NCBI GenBank assembly: GCA_903845215.1
Contig: CAIMWI010000042.1
Coordinates: forward strand, 1-64,000
Direction: 5' to 3'
Origin: an uncultured Rhodobacterales bacterium
Lineage (GTDB): Bacteria > Pseudomonadota > Alphaproteobacteria > Rhodobacterales > Rhodobacteraceae
Length of the DNA: 64,000 bases
Of this stretch, positions 1 to 8,774 are shown piece after piece; the stretch's first letter is position 1; every line of letters starts with the position of its first letter. A model generated the notes under the pieces. The model was given only the letters and a program-made list of their open reading frames with translations, was not told the DNA's origin and did not search any database. The position numbers and the translations under genes are program-made.

Positions 1-1200
1 CCCAAAGCTTTGCAGGTTCTTCGCCATCTCTTTCGACAGCGGCAGGAACCGTGCGTAGAACCGTTCGATCTGATCGACCGACGTCCCAGCGTTTTTCGCA
101 AGGTTGAAGATGTTCACTCTCCCCTCGCTGTTGATGATCCTCATACAAATCGCCGTATGACGCAAGGAATACAGCGTATGTGTCTTGCCCGTCGCCTCGT
201 CGATCTGAATGTTTCCATCCTTTAGAACTTGCCGAAACTGACGCTGCACGATGTTCGAAACGGTGATCCTGTTCTTGTAATCAGGGAAGAACAAGTAATC
301 GTCAGGCTTAGCATCAGGGTAGCGGATCTTAATCCTTTGATAAACTGACACCGCCGCTTCCATCGTGTTTGCGGACCTATAGCCCGTTTTTCCGTCTCGG
401 ACGGTAACGATCAAGCGTCGAGGGTCATTGGCAACTGTGATGTCACTGTGCCTGATCGCATACAGCTCCGACGAAATAGGTCTGACGAAGGAATGAGTGA
501 GGAACAAGACAAGGTCGTATAGCTCGTCTGTGATCTCAATGCCCCTGACCGAAATGCTTTGGTCCGCCATCTGCTTCACCTGCCGAAGCAGCTTCTGATA
601 GTTGTCATCATCCTTTGCCACGAGAGGGTGAAACCTGAAGAACGGTCTTGGATTGTCCTTCACCCTAGAACGTGGCGTTTCGGGAACAGCGTCAATCACG
701 CCTTCGTCCCGAGCAATCTTGAGGACGTTTCGCAGTGTCGCCATCAGCGTGTTTCGTGTTGATGCCGTCATGTCAGGACGACGCTTAGCAAGGTCAGCCA
801 TGTACTCTTGATACGTTTGCGTTCGTATCTGCCGAACATCCCGCTCCCCAAAGAACCTCAACAACCCCCAGTCCTCGTTCTGGATAGCCCAGTGAAGAGC
901 CTTGACGTAACCTTTGCTGCGATCACCAGATGTTTGCTGAAGACGGGACTTATGGAGAAGTTTCAGGGCAAAGTTGTTAAAGGAGAACTCCCTTTCAACG
1001 GGCTTTTCTGCCTTCAGTAGTGACAGAGCAAGTTCCTGAGCCAGTGCTTTCGCCTTGACAGCACTATCCTCTCCCGTGGATTTCACGATGTATTTCTTAC
1101 GCTTACGGTCCCAAACCCTGACATACCACTTCGTCGAATTCTCGACACGGTAGATTGACAGCCCTTGGTAAAGACGAATGGCAGATGGAGCTTTTGACAT
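1..1200 (-). CDS. tyrosine recombinase / phage-type integrase (3' end cut by window edge)
   Basis: Translating the minus strand from ATG at 1200 gives at least 400 residues with no stop before the window edge. The N-terminal half looks like an AT-rich-DNA/SAM-like core-binding region (basic start with a KRKKYIV stretch near residue 35). The C-terminal half carries the catalytic set: Arg240 in VRPISSEL, a Lys in RDGKTGY, Arg347-His348 in LYSLRHT and the nucleophile Tyr382 in IERFYARF. The His that usually precedes the LRH motif is Tyr here, and the late His/Trp position looks like Asn, so the family is a divergent one. The gene lies 78 nt from a tRNA fragment and is transcribed away from it, the usual arrangement for an integrase next to its own att site. 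Its GC content is visibly lower than that of the neighbouring genes, which fits acquisition by transfer. The substrate site is inferred to be tRNA-Ala. Confidence 0.9.
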   Translation of the reverse strand, partial: MSKAPSAIRLYQGLSIYRVENSTKWYVRVWDRKRKKYIVKSTGEDSAVKAKALAQELALSLLKAEKPVEREFSFNNFALKLLHKSRLQQTSGDRSKGYVKALHWAIQNEDWGLLRFFGERDVRQIRTQTYQEYMADLAKRRPDMTASTRNTLMATLRNVLKIARDEGVIDAVPETPRSRVKDNPRPFFRFHPLVAKDDDNYQKLLRQVKQMADQSISVRGIEITDELYDLVLFLTHSFVRPISSELYAIRHSDITVANDPRRLIVTVRDGKTGYRSANTMEAAVSVYQRIKIRYPDAKPDDYLFFPDYKNRITVSNIVQRQFRQVLKDGNIQIDEATGKTHTLYSLRHTAICMRIINSEGRVNIFNLAKNAGTSVDQIERFYARFLPLSKEMAKNLQSFG

Positions 1201-1278
1201 GGCACCTCAAACAGAAAGTTATAAACCCATGTTATAAACCATGCTTTAACATATTGAAACATATATGTACGTAGACTA

Positions 1279-1323
1279 ATGGCATTCAAGAGGTCGGGAG
1301 TTCGATCCTCCCTGGCTCCACCA
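1279..1323 (+). other. attachment site: 3' fragment of tRNA-Ala(GGC)
   Basis: The bases form the 3' part of a tRNA: anticodon loop ATGGCAT (anticodon GGC), the anticodon 3' arm TTCAAG, the T-arm GGGAGTTCGATCCTCCC, the acceptor strand TGGCTCC and ACCA. No matching acceptor or D-arm lies in the 80 bases upstream, so this is a fragment, not a gene. It sits beside the integrase and keeps the tRNA terminator on its right. That is expected for the distal att duplicate after integration into the 3' end of tRNA-Ala, with the intact tRNA at the far left end of the element, outside this window. Confidence 0.85.
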
Positions 1324-1348
1324 ATATTCCTAATGATACCAAGACCAT

Positions 1349-1376
1349 AAGCCGCCCTTCGGGGCGGTTTTGGTTT
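1349..1376 (+). terminator. rho-independent terminator of the former tRNA-Ala gene
   Basis: A GCCGCCC / GGGCGG stem closes a TTCG tetraloop and is followed by TTTTGGTTT. It lies 25 nt after the tRNA CCA end. It now follows only the tRNA fragment. The stretch 1201-1516 holds no gene, only the att site, this terminator and the leader of the next gene. Confidence 0.75.
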
Positions 1377-1516
1377 ATAAAAAAAGTTGTAAAGACTTAT
1401 AAAGTTGGCTGGCCGGGGGTCGGGTCGAAAACATTTGTTCGGCAAGCAAACTCAGGCAAAACTCCGGTCTTGCGGCAGGCGCCTTGGGGAATGTCGGATG
1501 GAGGAGACTTGGCATC

Positions 1517-2143
1517 ATGGCAATGATTGCGGCGATCGAAGACTACTTCACGCTGGGATGCGGTCGTTGCGACCGGTTCGCAACAGCCGATTGCTCCGCC
1601 CGCAAATGGTCCGCCGGTCTGGATGCGCTGCGCGCAATTTGCCAAGGAATGGGACTGCAAGAGACGGTGAAATGGGGGCATCCGTGCTACATGCACGCGG
1701 GCAGAAACATTGCCATCATAGGGGCATTCCGGGGCGATTTTCGGCTGACTTTCATGAACCCTTCGTTGTTGAAAGATCCAGAAGGTGTGTTGGAGCGGCA
1801 AGGACCGAACACGCAAAACGCCGACGCCATCCGCTTTACCGATTTGGCGGACGTTGGGGCCAAGGCTGCGGTGATATGCGCCTATCTTGCTGAGTCGATG
1901 GAATACGCGGCAGCCGGGATAAAGGCACAGAAGGTAATACGCGAGCTCGAACTGCCAGAAGAAATGATCGAGGCGATGGATGCAGATCCGGAACTTGCCG
2001 AGGCGTTTCATGCCCTGACCCCGGGGCGTCAAAACAGCTATGTCATTGCGCTGAAAGCGGCCAAGGCGGCGGCCACACGTGTGGCCCGTATCGAAAAATT
2101 TCGGGCGAAGATTATCGCTGGCAAGGGAGCGAACGAGTACTGA
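1517..2143 (+). CDS. DUF1801 / YdeI-type (OmdA-like) protein
   Basis: Product of 208 residues. The N-terminal half matches the DUF1801 (YdhG/frataxin-like) fold, with the KWGHPCYMHAGRNIAIIG stretch near residues 52-69. The C-terminal 60 residues have the YdeI pattern LTPGRQNSY...RIEKFRAKIIAGKG. Family members are small cytoplasmic proteins; some have been linked to iron handling or to tolerance of peptides and bacteriocins, but the molecular role is not settled. I chose ATG 1517 because GGAGGAG ends 10 nt upstream; an in-frame ATG at 1484 lacks such a site. It is the first chromosomal gene right of the integrated element and is convergent with ubiK. Confidence 0.75.
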   Translation: MAMIAAIEDYFTLGCGRCDRFATADCSARKWSAGLDALRAICQGMGLQETVKWGHPCYMHAGRNIAIIGAFRGDFRLTFMNPSLLKDPEGVLERQGPNTQNADAIRFTDLADVGAKAAVICAYLAESMEYAAAGIKAQKVIRELELPEEMIEAMDADPELAEAFHALTPGRQNSYVIALKAAKAAATRVARIEKFRAKIIAGKGANEY

Positions 2144-2201
2144 TCAACTGGATCAACCGATGGGGGCACTCCAGCCCCTTCCGCCCAAGTCCCTAAACCG
2201 T

Positions 2202-2450
2202 TCAGTCCTTTTTCTTACCCTCAAGTGCTGCAATCCGCGCTTCTAATGCGATGTTTTCTTCACGGGCCTTTTGCGCCATGGCGCGCACAGCGTCAAACTC
2301 GTCGCGGGTGACAAAGTCGCGGTCGGCCATCCAGCGGTCTAGGAACGACTTCATCGCCGTTTCCATCTCGGTCTTGGCGCCCTGTGCAACACCCATAGCG
2401 TTGGTCATCAGTTTGCCGACGTCATCGAAGAACTTGTTACCTTGTTGCAT
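2202..2450 (-). CDS. ubiK: ubiquinone biosynthesis accessory factor UbiK (BMFP family)
   Basis: 82 residues. The N-terminal half is an amphipathic helix rich in Met, Phe and Lys ([20 protein letters not shown]). The C-terminal half is a predicted coiled coil ([24 protein letters not shown]). This is the standard layout of YqiC/UbiK, which forms trimers, binds lipid and helps the Ubi hydroxylase complex in ubiquinone synthesis. Length is typical. It is divergent from lgt, with about 120 nt between the two starts that must carry both promoters. Confidence 0.85.
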   Translation of the reverse strand: MQQGNKFFDDVGKLMTNAMGVAQGAKTEMETAMKSFLDRWMADRDFVTRDEFDAVRAMAQKAREENIALEARIAALEGKKKD

Positions 2451-2569
2451 TTTGGCATTCCTTTTTGTTTTACCCTATATGGCCTTATGCCTTGCGCCGT
2501 TCAAGGGTGCAGGTGGTTGACTTCGTGGCCCGTGGGGCCGAAAAACATCCGTTCAAACAAAGGCGTCCC

Positions 2570-3442
2570 ATGTCCTATATCCCCTTTCCGCCTCTTTCGC
2601 CCGAGGTCTTCTCGGTTGAGGTTTTTGGCCTAACGCTTGCCCTGCGTTGGTATGCGCTGGCCTATATTGCAGGCCTGATGGCGGGGTGGTGGATGATCAG
2701 AAAGGCGCTGCGGTCCCCAAACTTATGGGCAACCCCGCCGATGAGCGAGGATCAATTGGAACGCCTGCTGACATGGGTGATCGCGGGCGTCATCTTGGGT
2801 GGCCGGTTGGGCTATGTGATCTTTTATCAGACAGAATTTTATCTTGCCAACCCTTTGCAAGTCTTGCGGGTTTGGGAGGGTGGAATGTCTTTTCACGGCG
2901 GATTTCTGGGGGTTACGCTGGCGGGGTTGATCTTTTGCCGGCGTGAGAAGATTTCGGCACTGACCACAGGCGATCTGTTCGCCATGGTGGCGCCCATCGG
3001 CCTGTTTTTGGGGCGTGTGGCAAATTTCATCAATGCCGAATTGTGGGGCCGCCAGACCGATATGCCTTGGGGCGTGGCCTTCCCGGGCGATGCCGCCCAG
3101 TTTTGCCCCGGTATTTTAGGCGTTTGCGCCCGCCACCCCAGCCAATTGTACGAAGCCGCCTTGGAAGGCCTGCTGTTAGGTTCCATTTTGCTGTGGGGCG
3201 CGTGGCGGGGTGGGTGGTTGGGGCGACGGGGGCGCATCATGGGGGTGTTTATCGCGGGGTACGGTGCTGCGCGCTTTGCCGTTGAGTTTGTTCGCCAACC
3301 TGACGCGCAGTTTATATCAGATGGCAACCCCTTGGGCCTAGCCTGGCAAAGCTACGGCTGGGGCCTGACCCAAGGCCAAGCCCTGTCCTTACCGATGATC
3401 GCCGTGGGTCTGTGGTTTCTTTGGAAGGCCCGCCCTGTATGA
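2570..3442 (+). CDS. lgt: prolipoprotein diacylglyceryl transferase Lgt
   Basis: A 290-residue integral membrane protein that moves diacylglyceryl from phosphatidylglycerol to the lipobox Cys of prolipoproteins, the first step of lipoprotein maturation. Seven hydrophobic segments are visible. The family signature is present as [13 protein letters not shown] (residues 148-160), with SFHGG at 107-111 and HPSQLYEA at 189-196. I chose ATG 2570 ([14 protein letters not shown]) because the family begins just before the [14 protein letters not shown] segment; an upstream in-frame extension to 2465 is low-complexity and overlaps the promoter region. The stop overlaps the next start as ATGA, so translation of the downstream methyltransferase is probably coupled. 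Confidence 0.95.
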   Translation: MSYIPFPPLSPEVFSVEVFGLTLALRWYALAYIAGLMAGWWMIRKALRSPNLWATPPMSEDQLERLLTWVIAGVILGGRLGYVIFYQTEFYLANPLQVLRVWEGGMSFHGGFLGVTLAGLIFCRREKISALTTGDLFAMVAPIGLFLGRVANFINAELWGRQTDMPWGVAFPGDAAQFCPGILGVCARHPSQLYEAALEGLLLGSILLWGAWRGGWLGRRGRIMGVFIAGYGAARFAVEFVRQPDAQFISDGNPLGLAWQSYGWGLTQGQALSLPMIAVGLWFLWKARPV

Positions 3443-4494
3443 CCCCATTGGCGCAGGTTCTTGCGGCCCGCATTCGCGCCCATGGCCCGATGAGCTTGGC
3501 CGACTACATGGCCGAATGCCTGCTGCATCCACAGCACGGCTATTACACCACGCAAAACCCTTTTGGCACCGCAGGCGATTTCATCACCGCGCCCGAGATC
3601 TCGCAGATGTTTGGCGAATTGTTGGGCCTGTGTCTGGCGCAGGCTTGGGTTGACCAAGGCGCACCTGACCCGTTCACCTTGGCTGAATTGGGCCCCGGTC
3701 GTGGCACCTTGATGGCCGATATCTTGCGCGCCACCAAATCCGTGTCAGGTTTTCATATGGCGATGCGGGTGGTTTTGGTCGAAGCCTCGCCACGGTTGCG
3801 GGCCGTTCAGGCCAAAGCTTTGCAAGCATTTGATCCGCTTTGGGTAGGTTCTGTGCAAGACCTGCCGACCGATCCGCTGTTTTTGATCGCCAACGAGTTC
3901 TTTGACGCCCTGCCGATCCGCCAATTTGAACGCGCAGGGCTTGGTTGGCGTGAACGCATGGTGGGCTTATCGGGTGACGCGCTAGCCTTTGGCCTTGGCC
4001 CCGTGGTGCCGATTGCGGGGCTTGAAGACCGCGTGAACGACACAGCCCAAGGCCAGATTGTCGAGCTTTGCCCCGCAGCCCCCGCGATCATGGCCGAAAT
4101 TGCCGCCCGCATGGCAGATAAGGGGGCGGCGCTGGTCATCGACTATGGCGGATGGTTGTCGCTGGGCGATACGTTTCAGGCGGTGCAGGGGCATCAGCCC
4201 GTCGATCCCTTTGCCACCCCCGGCCAAGCCGACCTGACCGCCCATGTTGACTTTGCGGCCCTTACCGCGTTCGCCCGCCCCCTTGCCCATGCCTATACCA
4301 CCCAAGGCGCGCTTCTGTCAGCGCTTGGAATTGCGCAACGCTCCGCCCGTTTGGCGCAAAACCTGTCGGGCGCTGCCCTGCAATCGCATCTGACGGCCAC
4401 GCAGCGCTTGACCGCGCGCGATGAAATGGGAACCTTGTTCAAAGTGCTGGCGCTTTTTCCGGCACATCACCCTGCCCCAACCGGAAGCCATTGA
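3439..4494 (+). CDS. MidA/NDUFAF7-family SAM-dependent methyltransferase
   Basis: 351 residues. The family signature [10 protein letters not shown] (residues 46-55) is followed by the SAM-binding loop ELGPGRGT (83-90). Mitochondrial NDUFAF7 dimethylates an arginine of complex I subunit NDUFS2 and is needed for complex I assembly; the bacterial relatives are assumed to do the same. The start ATG is inside the last codons of lgt (ATGA overlap). The stop shares a base with the pgeF start (TGATG). The lgt-midA-pgeF order is common in alphaproteobacteria and suggests one transcript, although the three products act in different pathways. Confidence 0.9.
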   Translation: MTPLAQVLAARIRAHGPMSLADYMAECLLHPQHGYYTTQNPFGTAGDFITAPEISQMFGELLGLCLAQAWVDQGAPDPFTLAELGPGRGTLMADILRATKSVSGFHMAMRVVLVEASPRLRAVQAKALQAFDPLWVGSVQDLPTDPLFLIANEFFDALPIRQFERAGLGWRERMVGLSGDALAFGLGPVVPIAGLEDRVNDTAQGQIVELCPAAPAIMAEIAARMADKGAALVIDYGGWLSLGDTFQAVQGHQPVDPFATPGQADLTAHVDFAALTAFARPLAHAYTTQGALLSALGIAQRSARLAQNLSGAALQSHLTATQRLTARDEMGTLFKVLALFPAHHPAPTGSH

Positions 4495-5240
4495 TGCTGG
4501 AAATTCTCACCTCTGACACAATCGCTTTTCCGCATGGGTTTTTCACCCGCAAGGGCGGGGCATCTTCGGGAATGTTTGCGGGGCTGAATTGCGGGCCGGG
4601 CAGCACCGATCAGCCAAGCGCGGTGCAAGTTAACCGTGCCCGGGTGGCTGAGGCTTTGGGCCTGCCGCCCACATCCCTTATCAGCCTGCATCAGGTCCAT
4701 TCTGCCGATGTGGTGCATGTCACAGACACCCCGACAGCCCCGATCAAAGCCGATGGCATGGTAACCGCCACTCCCGGCCTTGGCTTGGCGATCCTGACTG
4801 CAGATTGCCAACCAGTGCTGTTCGCCGACCCCGTGGCACGGGTGATCGGGGCGGCCCATGCAGGCTGGCGCGGCGCGAAAGATGGCGTGCTAGAAGCGAC
4901 GGTTGACGCGATGGTCAGCCTTGGTGCCAAGCGCGCCGATATCCGCGCCACCATCGGCCCCTCCATCAGCCAAAGTGCTTACGAAGTCGGGCCAGAGTTC
5001 TTTGAAACCTTCACCGATGACGACCCCACCACCCGGCGCTTTTTCGCCCAAGGCCAAGGCGACCGAATACTGTTTGACTTGCCAGCCTATGGCCTGCACC
5101 GCCTGCGCACCGCAGGGGTTCAGGCCAATTGGACGCGCCATTGCACCTATGCTGACCCTGACCGGTTTTATTCCTACCGCCGCACCACCCATGCCCGCGA
5201 GGCGGATTATGGCCGCCTGATCTCGGTCATCCGGCTTTAG
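4494..5240 (+). CDS. pgeF: peptidoglycan editing factor PgeF (YfiH/multicopper polyphenol oxidase family)
   Basis: 248 residues. The zinc-type active-site residues of the family are visible as His69 (HQVHS), Cys105 (TADCQPVL) and His122 (AAHAGWRG). In E. coli the enzyme removes wrongly incorporated L-Ser from muropeptides; relatives have purine-nucleoside phosphorylase-like and laccase-like side activities. I chose ATG 4494, which shares its A with the preceding stop; a TTG three bases upstream is the alternative. It is the last gene of the lgt set and is followed by a 70-nt gap with an operator-like palindrome. Confidence 0.9.
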   Translation: MLEILTSDTIAFPHGFFTRKGGASSGMFAGLNCGPGSTDQPSAVQVNRARVAEALGLPPTSLISLHQVHSADVVHVTDTPTAPIKADGMVTATPGLGLAILTADCQPVLFADPVARVIGAAHAGWRGAKDGVLEATVDAMVSLGAKRADIRATIGPSISQSAYEVGPEFFETFTDDDPTTRRFFAQGQGDRILFDLPAYGLHRLRTAGVQANWTRHCTYADPDRFYSYRRTTHAREADYGRLISVIRL

Positions 5241-5260
5241 GCGCGGGTTCTGCCCCTTTC

Positions 5261-5272
5261 ATTTGATCAAAT
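5261..5272. promoter_or_regulatory. candidate operator, perfect 12-bp palindrome ATTTGATCAAAT
   Basis: A perfect AT-rich palindrome in a GC-rich setting, 38 nt before the aminotransferase start and 20 nt after pgeF. Its position and symmetry suggest a dimeric regulator (GntR or Lrp type is plausible) controlling the aminotransferase-ligase pair. I found no second copy in the window and no dedicated regulator next to it. Confidence 0.4.
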
Positions 5273-5310
5273 TATCCGGCATAAAGACCCTTGCACTGAC
5301 AGGACATGCC

Positions 5311-6681
5311 ATGACCAGCCCCAGCCTTATCGCCGGCATTGACGCGGGCAAACTGCACGCCTTGACCCAGCGCGAGGCGCGGCGCTTTGCCGCGACCCGC
5401 CCCAAATCGGCCCGTGCCATGGCCCATGCCGATCAGGTCTATCTTGACGGCGTGCCGATGCATTGGATGAAAGACTGGCCCATGCCGCATCTGCCCTTGG
5501 TGGCCGAAGCCCATGGCGCGCTGATCACTGACATCGACGGTTACCAGATCAACGATTTTTGTCTGGGCGATACGGGGTCGATGTTCGGCCATTCGCCCAA
5601 ACCCGTCGCCAAAGCCATCCGCGCCCAAGCGCGCAAGGGCCTGACCTATATGCTGCCAACCGAAGCCGCGTTAGAGGCGGGGCAGCTTTTGTGCGATGTC
5701 TTTGGCCCCTACCGCTGGCAGATCGCCACCACCGCCACCGATGCCAACCGCTTTGCCCTGCGCGTTGCGCGGGCGGTGACGGGGCGGCCCAAGGTGCTGG
5801 TCTTTAACGGCTGCTATCACGGCACGGTCGATGACATTTTCGTCACGCTCAAGGACGGCCACACCGTCAACCGCCCGGGCCTTTTGGGTCAAGTCACCGA
5901 CCTGTCCAGCTTGGCCGTGTGCTGCGAGTTTAATGACCTTGCCGCCGTCGAAGCCGCCTTGGCCCAAGGCGATGTCGCCGCGATCTTGACAGAGCCTGTC
6001 TTGACCAATTCCTGCATGGTCCTGCCGTCTGCGGGCTTTCTGGAAGGCTTGCGCCGCTTGGCCACGCAATATGGCAGCCTGCTGATCTTGGACGAAACCC
6101 ACACAATTTCCACCGGTTACGGCGGATACTGCGGCGTGCATGGCCTGCAACCCGATATCTTTGTCGTGGGCAAATGTGTCGCTGGTGGCCTGCCCACCGC
6201 CGCATGGGGGCTAAATGCCGCGACCGCCATCCGCTACCAAGCCGCCAATGCCAACCGCCCCGCCGGCCATTCCGGCATGGGCACCACGCTGTCGGCCAAT
6301 CCGCTGCAATTTGTCTGCCTGTGCGCCACCCTGTCGCAGGTGATGACACGCGCCGCCTATGCCCATATGGACAAGCTGGCCCAGCGGCTTCTGGATGGGC
6401 TGACCCAAGCCATCACCGCCCACGCCCTGCCATGGCACGCCCTGCGCGTTGGTGCGCGGGTAGAGTTTATCTGCGCCCCCGGCCCGCTGCACAACGGGGC
6501 CGAGGCCGCCCTTGCCCACCAACCGCAGATCGAAGCCGCCCTGCATATGGCGCTGTTGAACCGCGGTTGCCTGATTGCCCCCTTCCACAACATGATGCTC
6601 ATCAGCCCCGCCACAAAGCGGCGTCAGGTCGACACCCTGATCGCCACCTTTGCCGAGGTTCTGCGCGAACTGACCGCCTGA
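5311..6681 (+). CDS. class III PLP-dependent aminotransferase (glutamate-1-semialdehyde-aminotransferase-like)
   Basis: 456 residues. Class III features are visible: NGCYHGT near residues 166-172, LILDETHT with the PLP-nitrogen Asp261, and the Schiff-base Lys288 in VVGKCVAGG. The closest known patterns are aspartate-aminotransferase-family proteins found beside glutamine synthetase-like ligases in polyamine or amino-alcohol catabolism; the amine substrate cannot be read from the sequence. I chose ATG 5311 (MTSPSLIAG); a longer reading from 5263 would run through the palindromic operator candidate. The stop is 3 nt before the next start, so the two genes are surely one operon. Confidence 0.8.
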   Translation: MTSPSLIAGIDAGKLHALTQREARRFAATRPKSARAMAHADQVYLDGVPMHWMKDWPMPHLPLVAEAHGALITDIDGYQINDFCLGDTGSMFGHSPKPVAKAIRAQARKGLTYMLPTEAALEAGQLLCDVFGPYRWQIATTATDANRFALRVARAVTGRPKVLVFNGCYHGTVDDIFVTLKDGHTVNRPGLLGQVTDLSSLAVCCEFNDLAAVEAALAQGDVAAILTEPVLTNSCMVLPSAGFLEGLRRLATQYGSLLILDETHTISTGYGGYCGVHGLQPDIFVVGKCVAGGLPTAAWGLNAATAIRYQAANANRPAGHSGMGTTLSANPLQFVCLCATLSQVMTRAAYAHMDKLAQRLLDGLTQAITAHALPWHALRVGARVEFICAPGPLHNGAEAALAHQPQIEAALHMALLNRGCLIAPFHNMMLISPATKRRQVDTLIATFAEVLRELTA

Positions 6682-6684
6682 AAG

Positions 6685-8076
6685 ATGCCCATGACCAGCC
6701 CCTCCGGCTCTTTAATCGACGAAGCCCACGCCTTCTTGAACGCCCACCCCGAGGTTGAGGCCTTTGATATCGTTTTGCACGATTCCAACGGCATAGGGCG
6801 CGGCAAGATCATCCGCCGCCATGAATTGTTGCCGTTTTATACCTCGGGGCGGCTGCTGCCGATCTCGATCTTGGGCTTGGATGTCTGCGGCGAAGATGTG
6901 CACGAAACCGGCCTGATCTGGGATCAAGGCGATGGCGACAGGCGGGCTTGGCCGATCCCGGGCACGCTAAAAGCCCTGCACAACACCGCCCCGCCCCGGG
7001 GTGAGGTGTTGATGTCGATGTACAACCTTGACGGCAGCCCTATGACCTCTGATCCCCGCCATGCCTTGCAAGCGCAGGTCGATGCGCTGGCGTCTGAGGG
7101 GCTTTATCCGGCAGGGGCGTTCGAGCTGGAGTTTTTCTTGCTGGAAAACCAGCGCGGCCCTGATGGCAAGATGGTTCCGGCCCGCGATGTGCTGGATGGG
7201 CGGGCGTCAAATAAGACCGATGTCTATTCGGTTGATAAACTCCACGGCATGTTGCCGCTGTTTACCGATATTTACAAAGCCGCTGAGTTGATCGGGATCA
7301 AGGCCGAAACCCTGATCTCGGAATTCGCCCCTGGTCAGTATGAAATGACCCTGCACTACCGCGACAATGTGGTGCAAGCCGCCGATGACCTGATGCGCCT
7401 CAAACGCATCGTGCGTATGAACGCCCGCGCCCACGGCGTGACCGCCTGTTTCATGGCCAAACCGAACGAGAATTACGCCGGATCGGGGATGCACTTTCAC
7501 GTCTCGATGCAAGACAGCGCAGGCCGCAATGTCTTTGTCGAAGCGGTCGAGGGGCAGTGGTCTGACACGATCAAACACGCCATCGGCGGTCTGCGCGCAA
7601 CCATGGGCGAATCGATGCTGGTCTTTGCGCCGCACGCCAATTCGTGGCGGCGCTTTGCGTCCAATTCCTATGCGCCCGTCTCGCCGACATGGGGGGTCAA
7701 CAACCGCTCGGTCGCCCTGCGCATTCCGGCAGGCGATATGAAGGCGCGGCGGGTCGAACATCGTCCGGCGGGGGTGGATGCCAACCCCTATCTGGTCGCG
7801 ACCACTGTTCTGGCGGGTATTCGCTATGGCTTTAAGCACCAGATCGACCCCGGCCCCGAAACCACGGGCGACGGCTACGCCAACGGCGCCGACGCCCCCG
7901 CCATCCCGCGCGATTGGCTTTCGGCCATCGAAGCGGCCAAGGCATCGGATTTTCTGAAGGAAGCACTAGGCACCGACATGCACCGCACCTTTACCGCCAT
8001 CGCTGCGGCAGAATATGATCGTGTGATGCGCACCGTGTCAGAGGTGGATTTCGACCTGTATCTGTACACGGTCTAG
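6685..8076 (+). CDS. glutamine synthetase-family gamma-glutamyl-amide ligase (PuuA/SpuI-like)
   Basis: 463 residues of the GlnA fold. The ATP-binding signature KPNENYAGSGMHFHVS lies near residues 257-272, the metal site FELEFFLL near 147, and NNRSVALRIP near 341. The adenylylated Tyr region of true GlnA is not evident. Such ligases usually activate glutamate and couple it to an amine: gamma-glutamylputrescine synthetase and gamma-glutamyl-methylamide or ethanolamide synthetases are examples. Pairing with an aminotransferase fits a gamma-glutamylated polyamine route, in which the free amine end is then transaminated. ATG 6685 is used; ATG 6691 is nearly as good. The gene is convergent with the CbiX-like gene, with only 5 nt between stops. 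Confidence 0.8.
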   Translation: MPMTSPSGSLIDEAHAFLNAHPEVEAFDIVLHDSNGIGRGKIIRRHELLPFYTSGRLLPISILGLDVCGEDVHETGLIWDQGDGDRRAWPIPGTLKALHNTAPPRGEVLMSMYNLDGSPMTSDPRHALQAQVDALASEGLYPAGAFELEFFLLENQRGPDGKMVPARDVLDGRASNKTDVYSVDKLHGMLPLFTDIYKAAELIGIKAETLISEFAPGQYEMTLHYRDNVVQAADDLMRLKRIVRMNARAHGVTACFMAKPNENYAGSGMHFHVSMQDSAGRNVFVEAVEGQWSDTIKHAIGGLRATMGESMLVFAPHANSWRRFASNSYAPVSPTWGVNNRSVALRIPAGDMKARRVEHRPAGVDANPYLVATTVLAGIRYGFKHQIDPGPETTGDGYANGADAPAIPRDWLSAIEAAKASDFLKEALGTDMHRTFTAIAAAEYDRVMRTVSEVDFDLYLYTV

Positions 8077-8081
8077 CAGGG

Positions 8082-8774
8082 CTAGGCTTGGCCCTGTAAC
8101 GCCGCCGCAATCAGGCTTGGCACCCGCGCATCCAGCCCCAAGGGGGGCAGCAAACGCCCGCCAAATCCTGCTTCGGCTAAGGCCTGCGGCAGGTCATCGG
8201 TGACATGGCCGCCCTCTGCCGCAAAGAAGGGTAGGCAGACAGACCCTGCCCCAAAGCCTGTTGCCGTGGCAATGCGCGGCTCTTGGTCGATGAAAAACGC
8301 CTCGGCCCGCGCAAAGCCCGCGCGCTTCAGGCGCTGTGCTACGGCTTGGGCAACTTCAGAAGGGGCAGAACTGCGAAACGATCCGTGGGCGGCCAACAGC
8401 AGGTCGGTCTGCGCAGGCGTGCGTCCCTGCGCTGCAGCCGCTTCGCACGCCAAGGTCAGCACTAAGGATTGAACCCCCTCGTCCAAACCAAAGGGGGGCA
8501 GATAGGCCCAATCTGTGGCGCCCGCCGCCGCCATCCGGCGCGGCAGTTCGGTCATGGGAAACCAGCCCCCCGCCATGAACATCGGATAGACCACCCCGTG
8601 CGGGCGGCCTGCCACGGCTTTGGCCAAGGCATCGGGCTTGGCCAAGGTGGCACTGTCCACCCGCCAATCAGGCAAGAGTGCTGCCACTTTGGCCGCCAAC
8701 GCCGCCAAGGCGGCCTCTGCCGGATCAGGATCGCTGGGTTGGCCGTGGCTGACAATAAGGGCTTGCTTGATCAC
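8082..8774 (-). CDS. CbiX/SirB-family sirohydrochlorin chelatase-like protein
   Basis: 230 residues made of two similar halves. The first begins ALIVSHGQPSDPDP and the second LLLAAHGSFRSSAP, each with the metal-binding His of the class II chelatase fold. Family members insert Co or Fe into sirohydrochlorin. Here the start overlaps the end of the Rieske oxygenase gene by 4 nt, so the two are translated together, an unusual partner for a chelatase. No other cobalamin or siroheme genes lie nearby. A role in metal delivery to the oxygenase is possible but unproven; a generic chelatase in a chance operon is the alternative. Confidence 0.7.
   Translation of the reverse strand: MIKQALIVSHGQPSDPDPAEAALAALAAKVAALLPDWRVDSATLAKPDALAKAVAGRPHGVVYPMFMAGGWFPMTELPRRMAAAGATDWAYLPPFGLDEGVQSLVLTLACEAAAAQGRTPAQTDLLLAAHGSFRSSAPSEVAQAVAQRLKRAGFARAEAFFIDQEPRIATATGFGAGSVCLPFFAAEGGHVTDDLPQALAEAGFGGRLLPPLGLDARVPSLIAAALQGQA

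Noticed and set aside
1083-1445. Minus-strand reading with a GGAREDRTPDLLN stretch
   Set aside because: This is the familiar antisense shadow of a tRNA 3' end and runs across the att site and a terminator.
1397-2032. Long minus-strand frame opposite the DUF1801 gene
   Set aside because: No family resemblance. The plus-strand protein matches DUF1801/YdeI end to end and has a good ribosome-binding site.
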